Origin: an uncultured Methylocystaceae bacterium
GTDB taxonomy: Bacteria > Pseudomonadota > Alphaproteobacteria > Rhizobiales > Beijerinckiaceae
NCBI GenBank assembly: GCA_945956975.1
Contig: CAMFKC010000215.1
Location: 1-5,375 of the forward strand
Reading direction: 5' to 3'
DNA length: 5,375 nt
This document shows, piece after piece, positions 1-5,375 of this stretch (the stretch's first letter is position 1; every line of letters begins with the position of its first letter). Made by a program: the position numbers and the translations under genes. A model generated the notes under the pieces. It saw only the letters and a program-made list of their open reading frames with translations, did no database searches and was not told where the DNA came from.

Positions 1-1
1 C

Positions 2-394
2 ATCCCCGGCCGCCACGCGATCGTGTGCAACGGCCGCCGCCTGCCGATGACCGGCACGGGCGTCTCGGGCGAGGCGGTCGCTGGCGTGCGCTTCAAGGCG
101 TGGCAGCCGGCGGAAGGCCTGCATCCCACGATCCCCGCGCAGGCGCCGCTCACCTTCGACATCTACGATCTCTGGAACGGGCGCTCGCTCGGCGGCTGCG
201 TGTATCATGTCGCCCATCCCGGCGGGCGCAATTACGAGACCTTTCCGGTCAATTCCTACGAAGCGGAGGCTCGTCGCCTCGCGCGTTTCCAGGATTTCGG
301 GCATACGCCGGGCAACAGCGCCCCGCCGCCGCCTGAGACGACCGGCGAATTCCCGCTGACGCTGGACCTGCGCCGTCGACTTCCATCCCAATAG
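2..394 (+). CDS. DUF2126 transglutaminase-like protein, C-terminal fragment
   Basis: The reading frame is open from base 2 and ends at TAG 392-394, so this is the last 130 residues of a gene that starts before the window. The tail is very characteristic. It contains a CNGRRLP segment, then VAGVRFKAWQP, LHPTIPAQAPLTFDIYD, W-GRSLGGC-YHVAHPGGRNY, TFPVNSYEAEARR and finally FGHTPG. This is the C-terminal DUF2126 region of large bacterial proteins (about 1,100 residues in the family) that carry transglutaminase-like domains near the N-terminus. The biochemical role of DUF2126 is not established; in many genomes these genes sit with other transglutaminase-like and alpha-E genes, but that context is outside this window. 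The catalytic part is missing here only because the window begins late, not because the gene is visibly broken. The GTG at 23 is an internal codon, not the start. Family assignment is from remembered motifs. Confidence 0.88.
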   Translation: MPGRHAIVCNGRRLPMTGTGVSGEAVAGVRFKAWQPAEGLHPTIPAQAPLTFDIYDLWNGRSLGGCVYHVAHPGGRNYETFPVNSYEAEARRLARFQDFGHTPGNSAPPPPETTGEFPLTLDLRRRLPSQ

Positions 395-411
395 CTTAGG
401 TCAAGCGATTT

Positions 412-439
412 TTAACCATAGCCGGGCGATCATGGTTAA
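412..439. promoter_or_regulatory. Facing pair of TTAACCAT CtrA-like half sites
   Basis: TTAACCAT at 412-419 is repeated in inverse as ATGGTTAA at 432-439, with a 12-base spacer. The right copy also sits in the perfect palindrome GGTTAACC (434-441). TTAACCAT is the short 8-base motif linked with the response regulator CtrA in Caulobacter and relatives; the standard full box is TTAA-N7-TTAA, which this is not. The pair lies in the 73-bp gap between the DUF2126 gene and the lipoprotein gene, ending 28 bases before the lipoprotein start, where a bound regulator could act on that promoter. No convincing -35/-10 pair is visible. The motif match is seen; binding is inferred. Confidence 0.45.
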
Positions 440-467
440 CCGAACCTGAGACCCCGGGGTTGAAGAC

Positions 468-902
468 ATGCGCATGTTCAGCGTCGTTATTTGTTCCGCG
501 GCGCTTCTAGCCGGAGGCTGTGCGAAAAAGGCGAACGACATCCAGGCCACCTACCAGGATCCCCGCCGCTTCGACAATTATCTCTGCCATCAGCTGCGCG
601 ACGAGGCGGAGCGCACCGCGCGCATCGCCGGCGAGGCCTTCGATGAGCAGAATTCCAAGAGCTCGGTCGCCGGCGTCGTGACCGTGCCGAAATCCTGGTT
701 CCGCACAGGCGATTCGAGCGATGTCGTCGTGGCGCGCGCCAAGGGCGATATGGAGGCGATAGAGCAGGCCAGCGCGAAGAAGAATTGTGGCCCGCTGTTC
801 CGGGCGGGAACCGACGGCGCTCCGCCGCAGTTTACCGGCGGCAAGCCGCTGGTCGCGGGGCCGGGCGCGACGAAGTCGATTTACAATCAGCCGCGCATCT
901 GA
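468..902 (+). CDS. Predicted outer-membrane or periplasmic lipoprotein, function unknown
   Basis: This 144-aa protein begins with a short lipoprotein signal: Met-Arg-Met, a hydrophobic stretch at residues 4-15, then the lipobox Ala-Gly-Gly-Cys with the lipidated Cys at 18. The Ala at -3, where Leu is most common, is tolerated. The mature part is soluble. It carries a tract near residues 28-43 (TYQDPRRFDNYLCHQL) and a second around 93-107 (GDMEAIEQASAKKNC), giving two cysteines, Cys40 and Cys107, that could form a disulfide. This layout resembles a small alphaproteobacterial lipoprotein family known only as hypothetical. After Lys20-Lys21 there is no retention signal I can read with confidence, so the target membrane is open. 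Two in-frame ATGs exist, at 468 and 474. I chose 468 because it keeps Arg2 in the n-region; GAAG at 462-465 is better spaced for 474, so the start is not certain. The next gene follows after 31 bp and may be co-transcribed. Confidence 0.82.
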   Translation: MRMFSVVICSAALLAGGCAKKANDIQATYQDPRRFDNYLCHQLRDEAERTARIAGEAFDEQNSKSSVAGVVTVPKSWFRTGDSSDVVVARAKGDMEAIEQASAKKNCGPLFRAGTDGAPPQFTGGKPLVAGPGATKSIYNQPRI

Positions 903-923
903 ACCCGGGCGGCGCACCACGCC

Positions 924-929
924 GGAGGG
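924..929 (+). promoter_or_regulatory. Shine-Dalgarno site GGAGGG
   Basis: A strong purine-rich GGAGGG lies 4 bases before ATG 934. It fixes the start of the 94-aa gene at 934 and argues against the much longer open frame that runs upstream through the lipoprotein gene from about 787. Confidence 0.7.
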
Positions 930-933
930 ACCA

Positions 934-1218
934 ATGGGCGACAAACATTCGATCGACGAAGCGCGCGCGCGCCTTCTTGCAGCCGGGGCGGATCAGAAGG
1001 ACCTCGACTGGTTCGACACGTTGGGCTGGAACGACGCCCACACGCCGCCGATCGCCAGCGACGCCGACGCTGCCGAATTCAAGCGTCGGGAGGAAAAGCT
1101 GAATGCTGCGGTGGCGCACCTGTCGTTTCCCGAGCGGGCAGAGTCCCCGGAGGGCAAGCTGGCGGCAGCGATAGGCGCGCGCGTCGCCGACTGGAGCGAT
1201 CGCGACGAGAACGATTGA
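934..1218 (+). CDS. Small acidic hypothetical protein (94 aa)
   Basis: I do not recognise this family. The protein is short, soluble and highly charged, with no signal peptide, membrane segment or cysteine, so a cytoplasmic location is expected. The N-terminal part (residues 6-31) reads as an alpha-helical segment rich in Asp, Glu and Arg that ends in a DLDWFDTLGW motif, followed by a Pro-Pro turn at 38-39. Residues 42-63 form a probable amphipathic helix with a KRREEK patch, and the tail (85-94) is acidic with a Trp at 87. The start at 934 is supported by the GGAGGG site just before it; the open frame extends further upstream, but that part lies inside the lipoprotein gene in another frame. 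It lies 31 bp downstream of the lipoprotein gene on the same strand, so the two could share a transcript. That is the only functional clue. Confidence 0.72.
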   Translation: MGDKHSIDEARARLLAAGADQKDLDWFDTLGWNDAHTPPIASDADAAEFKRREEKLNAAVAHLSFPERAESPEGKLAAAIGARVADWSDRDEND

Positions 1219-1224
1219 AACCTC

Positions 1225-1237
1225 TGCAATTCTTGCA
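1225..1237. repeat. Short inverted repeat TGCAA-TTC-TTGCA
   Basis: Two perfect 5-base arms face each other across 3 bases, starting 7 bases after the stop of the 94-aa gene and about 110 bases before the pilin start. It is too short and lacks a T-run for an intrinsic terminator. It could be an operator for the pilin gene or chance. The rest of the 128-bp gap (1219-1346) holds only a -10-like TATCAT at 1290-1295 with no matching -35, and no TTAA motif. Confidence 0.2.
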
Positions 1238-1334
1238 AGTCCATCAATGTTTCAGCAGCGGGCGTAACGAAGTCGCAGGGTTTGGCTTTTATCATCCCTT
1301 GATTACTTCAGCGCCCGCGCCCCTGCGCGCCGGC

Positions 1335-1340
1335 AGAGGG
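1335..1340 (+). promoter_or_regulatory. Shine-Dalgarno site AGAGGG deciding the pilin start
   Basis: AGAGGG lies 6 bases before ATG 1347. It supports a 55-aa prepilin rather than the 99-aa open frame that could begin at TTG 1215, whose extra N-terminus shows no pilin-like feature. Confidence 0.65.
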
Positions 1341-1346
1341 CTTCGT

Positions 1347-1514
1347 ATGAAGGCGGCAATCACCCGGTTCCTGAAGTGCCGCGCCGGCGCGTCCGCGACC
1401 GAATACGGCCTTCTCGCTATGGGCATGGCCGCTTTCATCCTGGCCGCCTCACGCCTGGTCGGCACGGCGCTGAGCACGGTCATGACACGCCTGGCCGAGA
1501 GCGCGCTGACGTAA
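1347..1514 (+). CDS. Flp/Fap-family type IVb prepilin
   Basis: The 55-aa product has the layout of a Flp-type pilin. There is a short basic leader (residues 1-14, ending RAG), then the cleavage signature G14/A-S-A-T-E19-Y20, which is the G/XXXXEY site read by the dedicated prepilin peptidase (TadV/CpaA type). A hydrophobic helix follows at about 21-45. Cleavage after Gly14 would leave a 41-residue mature subunit, short even for this family. Such subunits polymerise into Tad pili used for surface attachment; they are exported across the inner membrane by the Tad/Cpa machine. Odd points are a Ser-Arg pair (35-36) inside the helix, another Arg at 48, a Cys at 11 in the leader, and the absence of any tad/cpa gene in the window. 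It may be a secondary pilin paralog, or a TadE-like minor pseudopilin is possible though those are longer. The family is clear from the cleavage motif; its use as a major pilin is inferred. Confidence 0.85.
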   Translation: MKAAITRFLKCRAGASATEYGLLAMGMAAFILAASRLVGTALSTVMTRLAESALT

Positions 1515-1520
1515 TCGCAG

Positions 1521-1532
1521 GCTACGCGTAGC
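1521..1532. repeat. Perfect 12-bp palindrome in the convergent gap
   Basis: GCTACGCGTAGC is its own reverse complement. It begins 7 bases after the pilin stop and contains the TAG stop of the minus-strand gene (1522-1524). As a hairpin it would have at most a 4-bp stem with a CGCG loop and there is no T-run on either side, so it is a poor intrinsic terminator. It may simply be chance in GC-rich DNA. Confidence 0.3.
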
Positions 1533-2667
1533 TGTCTCGCGCCAGCGGGGTCCAGGCGTCACCGATCAAACCGCCGATTAATCCCTCGCCGCATGCGATC
1601 GCCCGCGAAGCTTCCGGGTCCGCAGTCTTCAGCACGACGCCCGCGCCGTGCTGGTAGAGAACGCGTGGAATTGCAAACAGGCCACGACCCACAGACGGGT
1701 CGAGCCGTCCCCCGATGCTGATCGACCCCTCGTCGCGCGCCTGGCGCATCAACAACTGCAGGACAGCCTCCTCAGCCCGCGGCCGGATGACGATTTGCAT
1801 GACCTCGGCGCGCTGCCTGTCGTCGGTTACACAGGCGCATACGCCCGCAAGTCCGCCTGAACTGTCGCGCGCCTCGTACAGCGTCACCGATCGCGCGGCT
1901 TCGCGTTCGCCGGCGAAATTGAAAAGCCATGCGAGGTCGCTCGCACTCCAGTCGGGCGCGAGCCGGTAGCGCTGCGTCAGGTCGGCAAGCCCTTGCGCAA
2001 ATCGCGCGACGGGCACGATTTCGATGCGCCAGCCTTTCGCATCGGACACGCCGCTGCGGCGCGCAAGTCGTCGCGCCGCCCGTTCGCATGCGCGCGCTGC
2101 GCTGATGGCGGCCGGCGGCGTCGCCACCCCCATCGCGCCAGCGGCCGAAACAAGCCCGCTTGCCGCGAAGTTGAGAGGCTTGAGCCAGCGAAGACTTTGA
2201 AGGGCTGCGAATTCCGTGTGCATGTTGGACTGGAATCCGATCGACAGGCGACTGGTCGTGTCCGAAATCGTGAGCATGTGCCGTCGGGCCAGATGCGCGC
2301 GCGCCAGCGCAACCGCCGCGCGGGAATCACGCGCGGCCTCATCGATCATCCAGGTGCTGATGATGGAGCCGGCGCCCGGCTTGCCTTCGAACCGCAAGCG
2401 CACGGGCGAAATGCCGAGAAACCCGGAAAGCCGGCCGTCCGGCGTTTCGTGGACGAGGCTCGATGTCGCCTCGTCGTAGTGCGGATGATCGAGAAAGAAA
2501 TCCGCGAGATGTTTTTCCAGGCGAGGGGACTGCGCGTTTGAGCGCCCCCTGAAATTTCTCAGAAACATCGACGAGATGCGCGGGAGGTCCTCGCGCGCGA
2601 GGTTTCGCACGCCGCCGTGTAGCAGCGCCGGGCCTGGGAAACGCGGAGGTTTCCAGCCTGCGTTCAT
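1522..2667 (-). CDS. GNAT-like acyltransferase, probably of a surface-polysaccharide locus
   Basis: The 381-aa protein appears to hold two GNAT-like folds. The first spans about residues 20-165: VRNLAREDLPRISSMF resembles the first helix of GNAT enzymes, GRLSGFLGISPVRL (78-91) the central strands, and STWMIDEAARDSRAAVALAR (104-123) the strand and helix that normally carry the acetyl-CoA loop. The second lies at about 215-350, with LAGVCACV and MQIVIRPRAEEAVLQLLM. The usual Q/R-x-x-G-x-G/A loop is not intact in either half, so acyl-CoA binding may be altered. The C-terminal LIGGLIGDAWTPL recalls the tail of GNAT-like proteins I associate with exopolysaccharide gene clusters, and the diverging glycosyltransferase gene fits that. 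There is no signal peptide. The start at 2667 is kept because a GGAG lies 11 bases upstream on the minus strand; this is loose spacing. It could instead be a FemAB-like aminoacyltransferase. Fold assignment is by eye; substrate unknown. Confidence 0.68.
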   Translation of the reverse strand: MNAGWKPPRFPGPALLHGGVRNLAREDLPRISSMFLRNFRGRSNAQSPRLEKHLADFFLDHPHYDEATSSLVHETPDGRLSGFLGISPVRLRFEGKPGAGSIISTWMIDEAARDSRAAVALARAHLARRHMLTISDTTSRLSIGFQSNMHTEFAALQSLRWLKPLNFAASGLVSAAGAMGVATPPAAISAARACERAARRLARRSGVSDAKGWRIEIVPVARFAQGLADLTQRYRLAPDWSASDLAWLFNFAGEREAARSVTLYEARDSSGGLAGVCACVTDDRQRAEVMQIVIRPRAEEAVLQLLMRQARDEGSISIGGRLDPSVGRGLFAIPRVLYQHGAGVVLKTADPEASRAIACGEGLIGGLIGDAWTPLARDSYA

Positions 2668-2704
2668 CGCGCGTGATGCTCCATTTAAGCCTTTGCCCGC
2701 TCAG

Positions 2705-2716
2705 TGACGGGCGTCA
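2705..2716. promoter_or_regulatory. TGACG-GG-CGTCA dyad upstream of the GNAT-like gene
   Basis: Two perfect 5-base arms with a 2-base centre lie 37 bases upstream of the minus-strand GNAT-like start, in the shared intergenic region. The symmetry suits a dimeric regulator, but no named consensus is matched and chance is quite possible. Confidence 0.2.
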
Positions 2717-2790
2717 TCGCAAACTACCCATCTGAGTGGACGCCGCGAGCGCAAGTGAAGATTAAGGTTTCCAGCGCCGCGCCCGTTTCC

Positions 2791-2806
2791 TTAATTTACC
2801 CTTAAC
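2791..2806 (+). promoter_or_regulatory. Exact CtrA box TTAA-N7-TTAAC
   Basis: TTAA at 2791-2794, seven bases, then TTAAC at 2802-2806 is a full match to the CtrA response-regulator box known from Caulobacter and other alphaproteobacteria. It lies in the 222-bp region (2668-2889) between the diverging GNAT-like and glycosyltransferase genes, 83 bases before the glycosyltransferase start. A -10-like TATATC occurs at 2840-2845; if used, the box would be centred about 53 bases before the start of transcription, an activator-like position. A second ATTAAGG at 2761-2767 mirrors CCTTAAT at 2789-2795 and overlaps the box. TTAA words are rare in such GC-rich DNA, which raises the weight of the match. 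Binding and target gene are inferred. Confidence 0.55.
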
Positions 2807-2889
2807 GTTGAAAGCCGAAGCGATTCCGGCGAACCGTCCTATATCCAGTTCTGCGCCGCTGATCGCGCGAAGAGGAAATCACGGACACG

Positions 2890-4167
2890 ATGCGTTTGCT
2901 CGGCATCCATAGGCTGCATCACCGAAAGGGCGGCGCGGAGGGCGTGCACCTGGACCATCTCGCGCTTTTTCGCGAGCGCGGCTGGGACTGTGCGGAATTT
3001 GCGATGGACCATCCCGACAACGAGCCGTCGGAATGGAGCGCTTATTTTCCCGACCGCTTCGAGCCGCCATCGGGCGCGGCGGGGCTCGCATCGTTGCCCC
3101 GCTTCTTCCATTCGGGCGAAGCGCGCGAAAAATTCACGCGGCTCCTGGACGATTTCAAACCCGACATCATCCATGCGCACGGCGTCTATCACCATCTCAC
3201 CAACGCCATTTTGAAACCGGCCCGTGAACGTGGCGTGCCGATGGTTTACACGCTGCACGACTACAAGCTCATCTGCCCGGCCTATCATTTCTATACGGAG
3301 AAGACCGGCGTCTGCGAACAGTGCCGCGGCGGCAGGCAATGGAAGTGCCTCGTCAACCGCTGCACGCACGGCTCGCTCGCGATGGACGCGCTGTATGCGC
3401 TCGACGGCTTCGTGCAATGGCGCGTCGGCGCACTGCGCGACACGGTCTCGCGCTTCATCGGACCCGCGCGCTTCATCGTCGACAAATTCGCCGAACACGG
3501 GTTCGCGCCGCAGAAGCTGCGCTACATCCCCAACTTCTTCGAAAGCGCAGATGATGCGCCGGTGGATCCTGCGACCGTTGCGGCGTTGCGCGCGCAATAC
3601 GGCCGCCATGTCCTCTTTTTCGGCCGCCTCTCGGCGGAGAAGGGCGTTGATTTCCTCATCGACGCCTGCTCGCAGGCCGGCGTGCCGTTGGTGATCGTAG
3701 GCGACGGCCCGAAGCGCGCCGAGCTCGAGGCCCGCGCCGCGGCGCGGGGCGGAGCGTGCGCCTTTCTCGGCCATCTCAAGGGCGCGACGCTTTGGGCGCA
3801 TGTCGAAGCGGCGAGCCTCGTCGCCCTGCCGTCGGTCTGGTACGAGATTGCGCCCAAGAGCATTCTGGAGGCGCAGGCGCGCGGCAAACCCTGCCTCGTC
3901 ACCACCATCGGCGGCCTGCCCGAGATGGTCGAGGACGCCGCGACCGGCTTTCTCGCCGCGCCGTCCGACCTCGCCTCTCTCACCGCCGCGCTGCGCCGCG
4001 CTTTCGCTCTGGACGATGAGGCGCTTGCCGGCATGGGCGAGATGGCGCGTCGCGTGGCGACGACGACCTTCACGCGCGAGCGCTACTATCGCGAGATGAC
4101 CGCGCTTTACGCCGAATTGTCTCCGACGATCGCCGCGCACGTTGCGCGCGAGGCGCTTCCAGCATGA
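2890..4167 (+). CDS. GT4-family glycosyltransferase
   Basis: The 425-aa protein is a full-length GT-B fold, retaining glycosyltransferase of the GT4 (glycos_transf_1) type, expected to move a sugar from an activated nucleotide donor to a growing surface glycan at the cytoplasmic face of the inner membrane. The N-terminal domain opens with HRKGGAE (11-17), the glycine loop of the family, and has PDIIHAHG (91-98). The C-terminal domain has FFGRLSAEKGVDFLIDA (243-259), VIVGDGP (268-274) and an intact E-x7-E motif, Glu319 and Glu327, followed by GGLPEMVEDAATGFL (341-355). A cysteine-rich insert at 129-158 has C129, C142-x2-C145, C153 and C158, a pattern seen in a GT4 subgroup and possibly metal-binding. 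There is no signal peptide or membrane helix. ATG 2890 follows AGAGGA (2871-2876) at a long 13-base spacing. Its stop overlaps the next start as ATGA, so the two genes are translationally coupled. The sugar and acceptor cannot be read from the sequence. Confidence 0.92.
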   Translation: MRLLGIHRLHHRKGGAEGVHLDHLALFRERGWDCAEFAMDHPDNEPSEWSAYFPDRFEPPSGAAGLASLPRFFHSGEAREKFTRLLDDFKPDIIHAHGVYHHLTNAILKPARERGVPMVYTLHDYKLICPAYHFYTEKTGVCEQCRGGRQWKCLVNRCTHGSLAMDALYALDGFVQWRVGALRDTVSRFIGPARFIVDKFAEHGFAPQKLRYIPNFFESADDAPVDPATVAALRAQYGRHVLFFGRLSAEKGVDFLIDACSQAGVPLVIVGDGPKRAELEARAAARGGACAFLGHLKGATLWAHVEAASLVALPSVWYEIAPKSILEAQARGKPCLVTTIGGLPEMVEDAATGFLAAPSDLASLTAALRRAFALDDEALAGMGEMARRVATTTFTRERYYREMTALYAELSPTIAAHVAREALPA

Positions 4168-5350
4168 TCCGCGATTTCGCCGCGACGCCGGACGAGATGC
4201 GATACGGAATCTGCATCGTCGGGTCCGGGCCGGCGGGAATTACGCTCGCGCTCGAACTCGCCGCGCGCGGCCAGAAATCGCTGGTGCTGGAATCCGGCGG
4301 CGAGAGCGCAAGCGACGCGCAAGACCTGTCCACCGCCGAAATCGTCGACCCCGCAGTTCATGACGACATGAGCATCGCCGTCGCGAGGCGGCTCGGCGGT
4401 GCGTCCAATCTCTGGGGCGGCCGCTGCATGCCGCTCGACCCCTGCGATTTCGAACCCCGCCCTTTTGCCAATGGCGCGCGCTGGCCGATCGCCCACAGCG
4501 ACATCGCGCCCTACTACCCACAGGCCTGCCGCTACGCGACCTGCGGCGATCCGGTGTTCGACGCGCCCATGCCTGGCGTGCAGGCCGACAGCGACGATTT
4601 CGGGTTCGAATCCATCGAGCGCGCGAGCAATGCGCCGAAGATGCAGAAGGCGCATGCGCGCGCATTGCGGGAGTCTAAGCTCGTCGATGTCAGGCTCGAC
4701 GCCACTGTCGTCGATTTCGAGATCGGCGAGAATGGCGTGATCGAGGCGGCGGTCGTCGTCGGCGCGGACGGCCAGCGCCGCCGTGTCGTCGCCGACCGCT
4801 TCGTGATCGCGGCCGGCGGGCTGGAGTCAACGCGGCTGCTCATGATCGCGCAGCGCCGTCGTCCGGTGATGTTCGGCGGGGCGGACGGCCCGCTCGGCCG
4901 CTTCTACATGGGCCATGTCATCGGCGAGATCGCCGACATCTTCTTTCTCGACGACCGTTTCGACGATGGCTTCGATCTTCTGCGCGACGGTCACGGCTCA
5001 TACACGCGCCGCCGCTTCACGCCGAGCCTCGCGCTCCAGCAGCGCGCGGGCCTGCCCAACATCTGCTTCTGGCCGATCGTGCCGCCGATCGCCGATCCGC
5101 GTCACCGTTCTGGGGCGCTGTCGGCGGTCGCGCTCGCCCTGTCGACGCCCGGTCTCAAGGATTTTCTTCTCCCCGAGGCCATCCGCATCCGACACGTCGG
5201 GCCGCATGTCGACTGGACGCCGCACATGCGCAACGTCCTTTCGGACGCGCCGCGCATGGCCGCGTTTCTCATGCGCTTCATGTGGCGCCGCTATGTCGCG
5301 TCGGAGCGCATCCCCGGCTATTTCATCCGCAACCGGTCGATGCGCTACGG
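4164..5350 (+). CDS. GMC-type FAD-dependent oxidoreductase, 3' end missing
   Basis: The frame is open to the window end. About 395 genuine residues are present, and GMC proteins of this type usually run past 500. The N-terminus carries a Rossmann FAD site: GICIVGSGPAGITLALEL (15-32) with G20-x-G22-x-x-G25, and Glu43 after the second strand to hold the ribose. RRLGGASNLWGGRC (75-88) and FVIAAGGLESTRLLM (213-227) are further conserved GMC flavin-contact segments. The C-terminal region that supplies the catalytic His/Asn pair in this superfamily is beyond the break, so activity cannot be judged. The ATG overlaps the glycosyltransferase stop by 4 bases (ATGA), with GAGG at 4150-4153 as a ribosome site; Met12 at 4197 is a possible second start. 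By context it likely oxidises an alcohol group of a sugar or polysaccharide precursor, an inference. The frame continues into adapter sequence, giving the false tail CLLYTSPS, so 5351 onward must not be read as protein. Confidence 0.85.
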
Positions 5351-5375
5351 CTGTCTCTTATACACATCTCCGAGC
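5351..5375. other. Nextera/Tn5 sequencing adapter left at the contig end
   Basis: Bases 5351-5369 are CTGTCTCTTATACACATCT, the exact reverse complement of the 19-base Tn5 mosaic end used in Nextera libraries, and 5370-5375 (CCGAGC) are the next bases of the Nextera read-2 adapter. In the upstream frame it translates to LLYTSPS, a well-known artefact signature. This is library-preparation sequence, not genomic DNA and not a natural transposon end. Confidence 0.97.

Noticed and set aside
394..413. Possible intrinsic terminator after the DUF2126 gene (GCTT/AAGC followed by GATTTTT)
   Set aside because: The stem is only 4 bp with AT-rich content, and the T-run overlaps the TTAACCAT motif; too weak to call.
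451..460. Palindrome ACCCCGGGGT just before the lipoprotein start
   Set aside because: A 10-bp GC-rich palindrome is expected by chance in this composition, and it overlaps the likely ribosome-binding region.
1993..2541. A 182-aa plus-strand open frame inside the GNAT-like gene
   Set aside because: Its composition is Arg/Ala-rich and low in order, with no ribosome site of note, and the minus-strand frame is longer and shows a protein-like fold pattern. It is a shadow frame.
2839..4140. A 433-aa open frame on the minus strand opposite the glycosyltransferase gene
   Set aside because: It is very rich in Arg, Ala and Glu with no recognisable motif, and lies antisense to a gene with intact GT4 motifs. 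Long antisense frames are common in GC-rich coding DNA.
4107..4655. A 182-aa minus-strand open frame opposite the start of the oxidoreductase
   Set aside because: It overlaps the FAD-binding motif region of the plus-strand gene antisense and has no family signature.
5351..5375. Reading the terminal bases as a natural Tn5/IS50 transposon end
   Set aside because: The mosaic end is an engineered hybrid and is followed by Nextera adapter bases, with no transposase or insertion sequence, so it is a library artefact.

Overview
The window looks like the chromosome of a GC-rich alphaproteobacterium, probably of the Hyphomicrobiales (Rhizobiales) type. The reasons are the high-GC codon use, a DUF2126 protein end, a lipoprotein of a kind I associate with this class, a Flp-type pilin, and CtrA-like TTAA motifs in two intergenic regions. 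Genus cannot be fixed from the sequence alone. The last 25 bases are not genomic: they match the Nextera (Tn5) sequencing adapter, so real sequence stops at about 5350.

Left part (1-1514, all genes on +): the C-terminal 130 residues of a DUF2126 transglutaminase-like protein; a 73-bp gap with two facing TTAACCAT motifs; a 144-aa predicted lipoprotein; a 94-aa acidic hypothetical protein 31 bp further on; and, after a 128-bp gap, a 55-aa Flp/Fap-type IVb prepilin. The pilin has no tad/cpa assembly gene next to it here. No space as long as 300 bases lacks a gene.

Right part (1522-5350): a minus-strand GNAT-like acyltransferase converges on the pilin with only 7 bp between the two stop codons. 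It diverges, across a 222-bp intergenic region, from a two-gene operon. The operon encodes a GT4 glycosyltransferase and, through an ATGA overlap, a GMC-type FAD-dependent oxidoreductase that is cut off by the end of the window. The shared intergenic region holds an exact TTAA-N7-TTAAC match to the CtrA box.

A GT4 glycosyltransferase, a GMC-type flavoprotein and a GNAT-like protein side by side is typical of surface or exopolysaccharide loci. The inference is that the right part is the edge of such a cluster: the glycosyltransferase would add a sugar, and the oxidoreductase and acyltransferase would modify it or its precursors. The CtrA-like site suggests cell-cycle-linked control. I see no phage, IS, CRISPR, tRNA or rRNA, and nothing that clearly makes a new kind of system.
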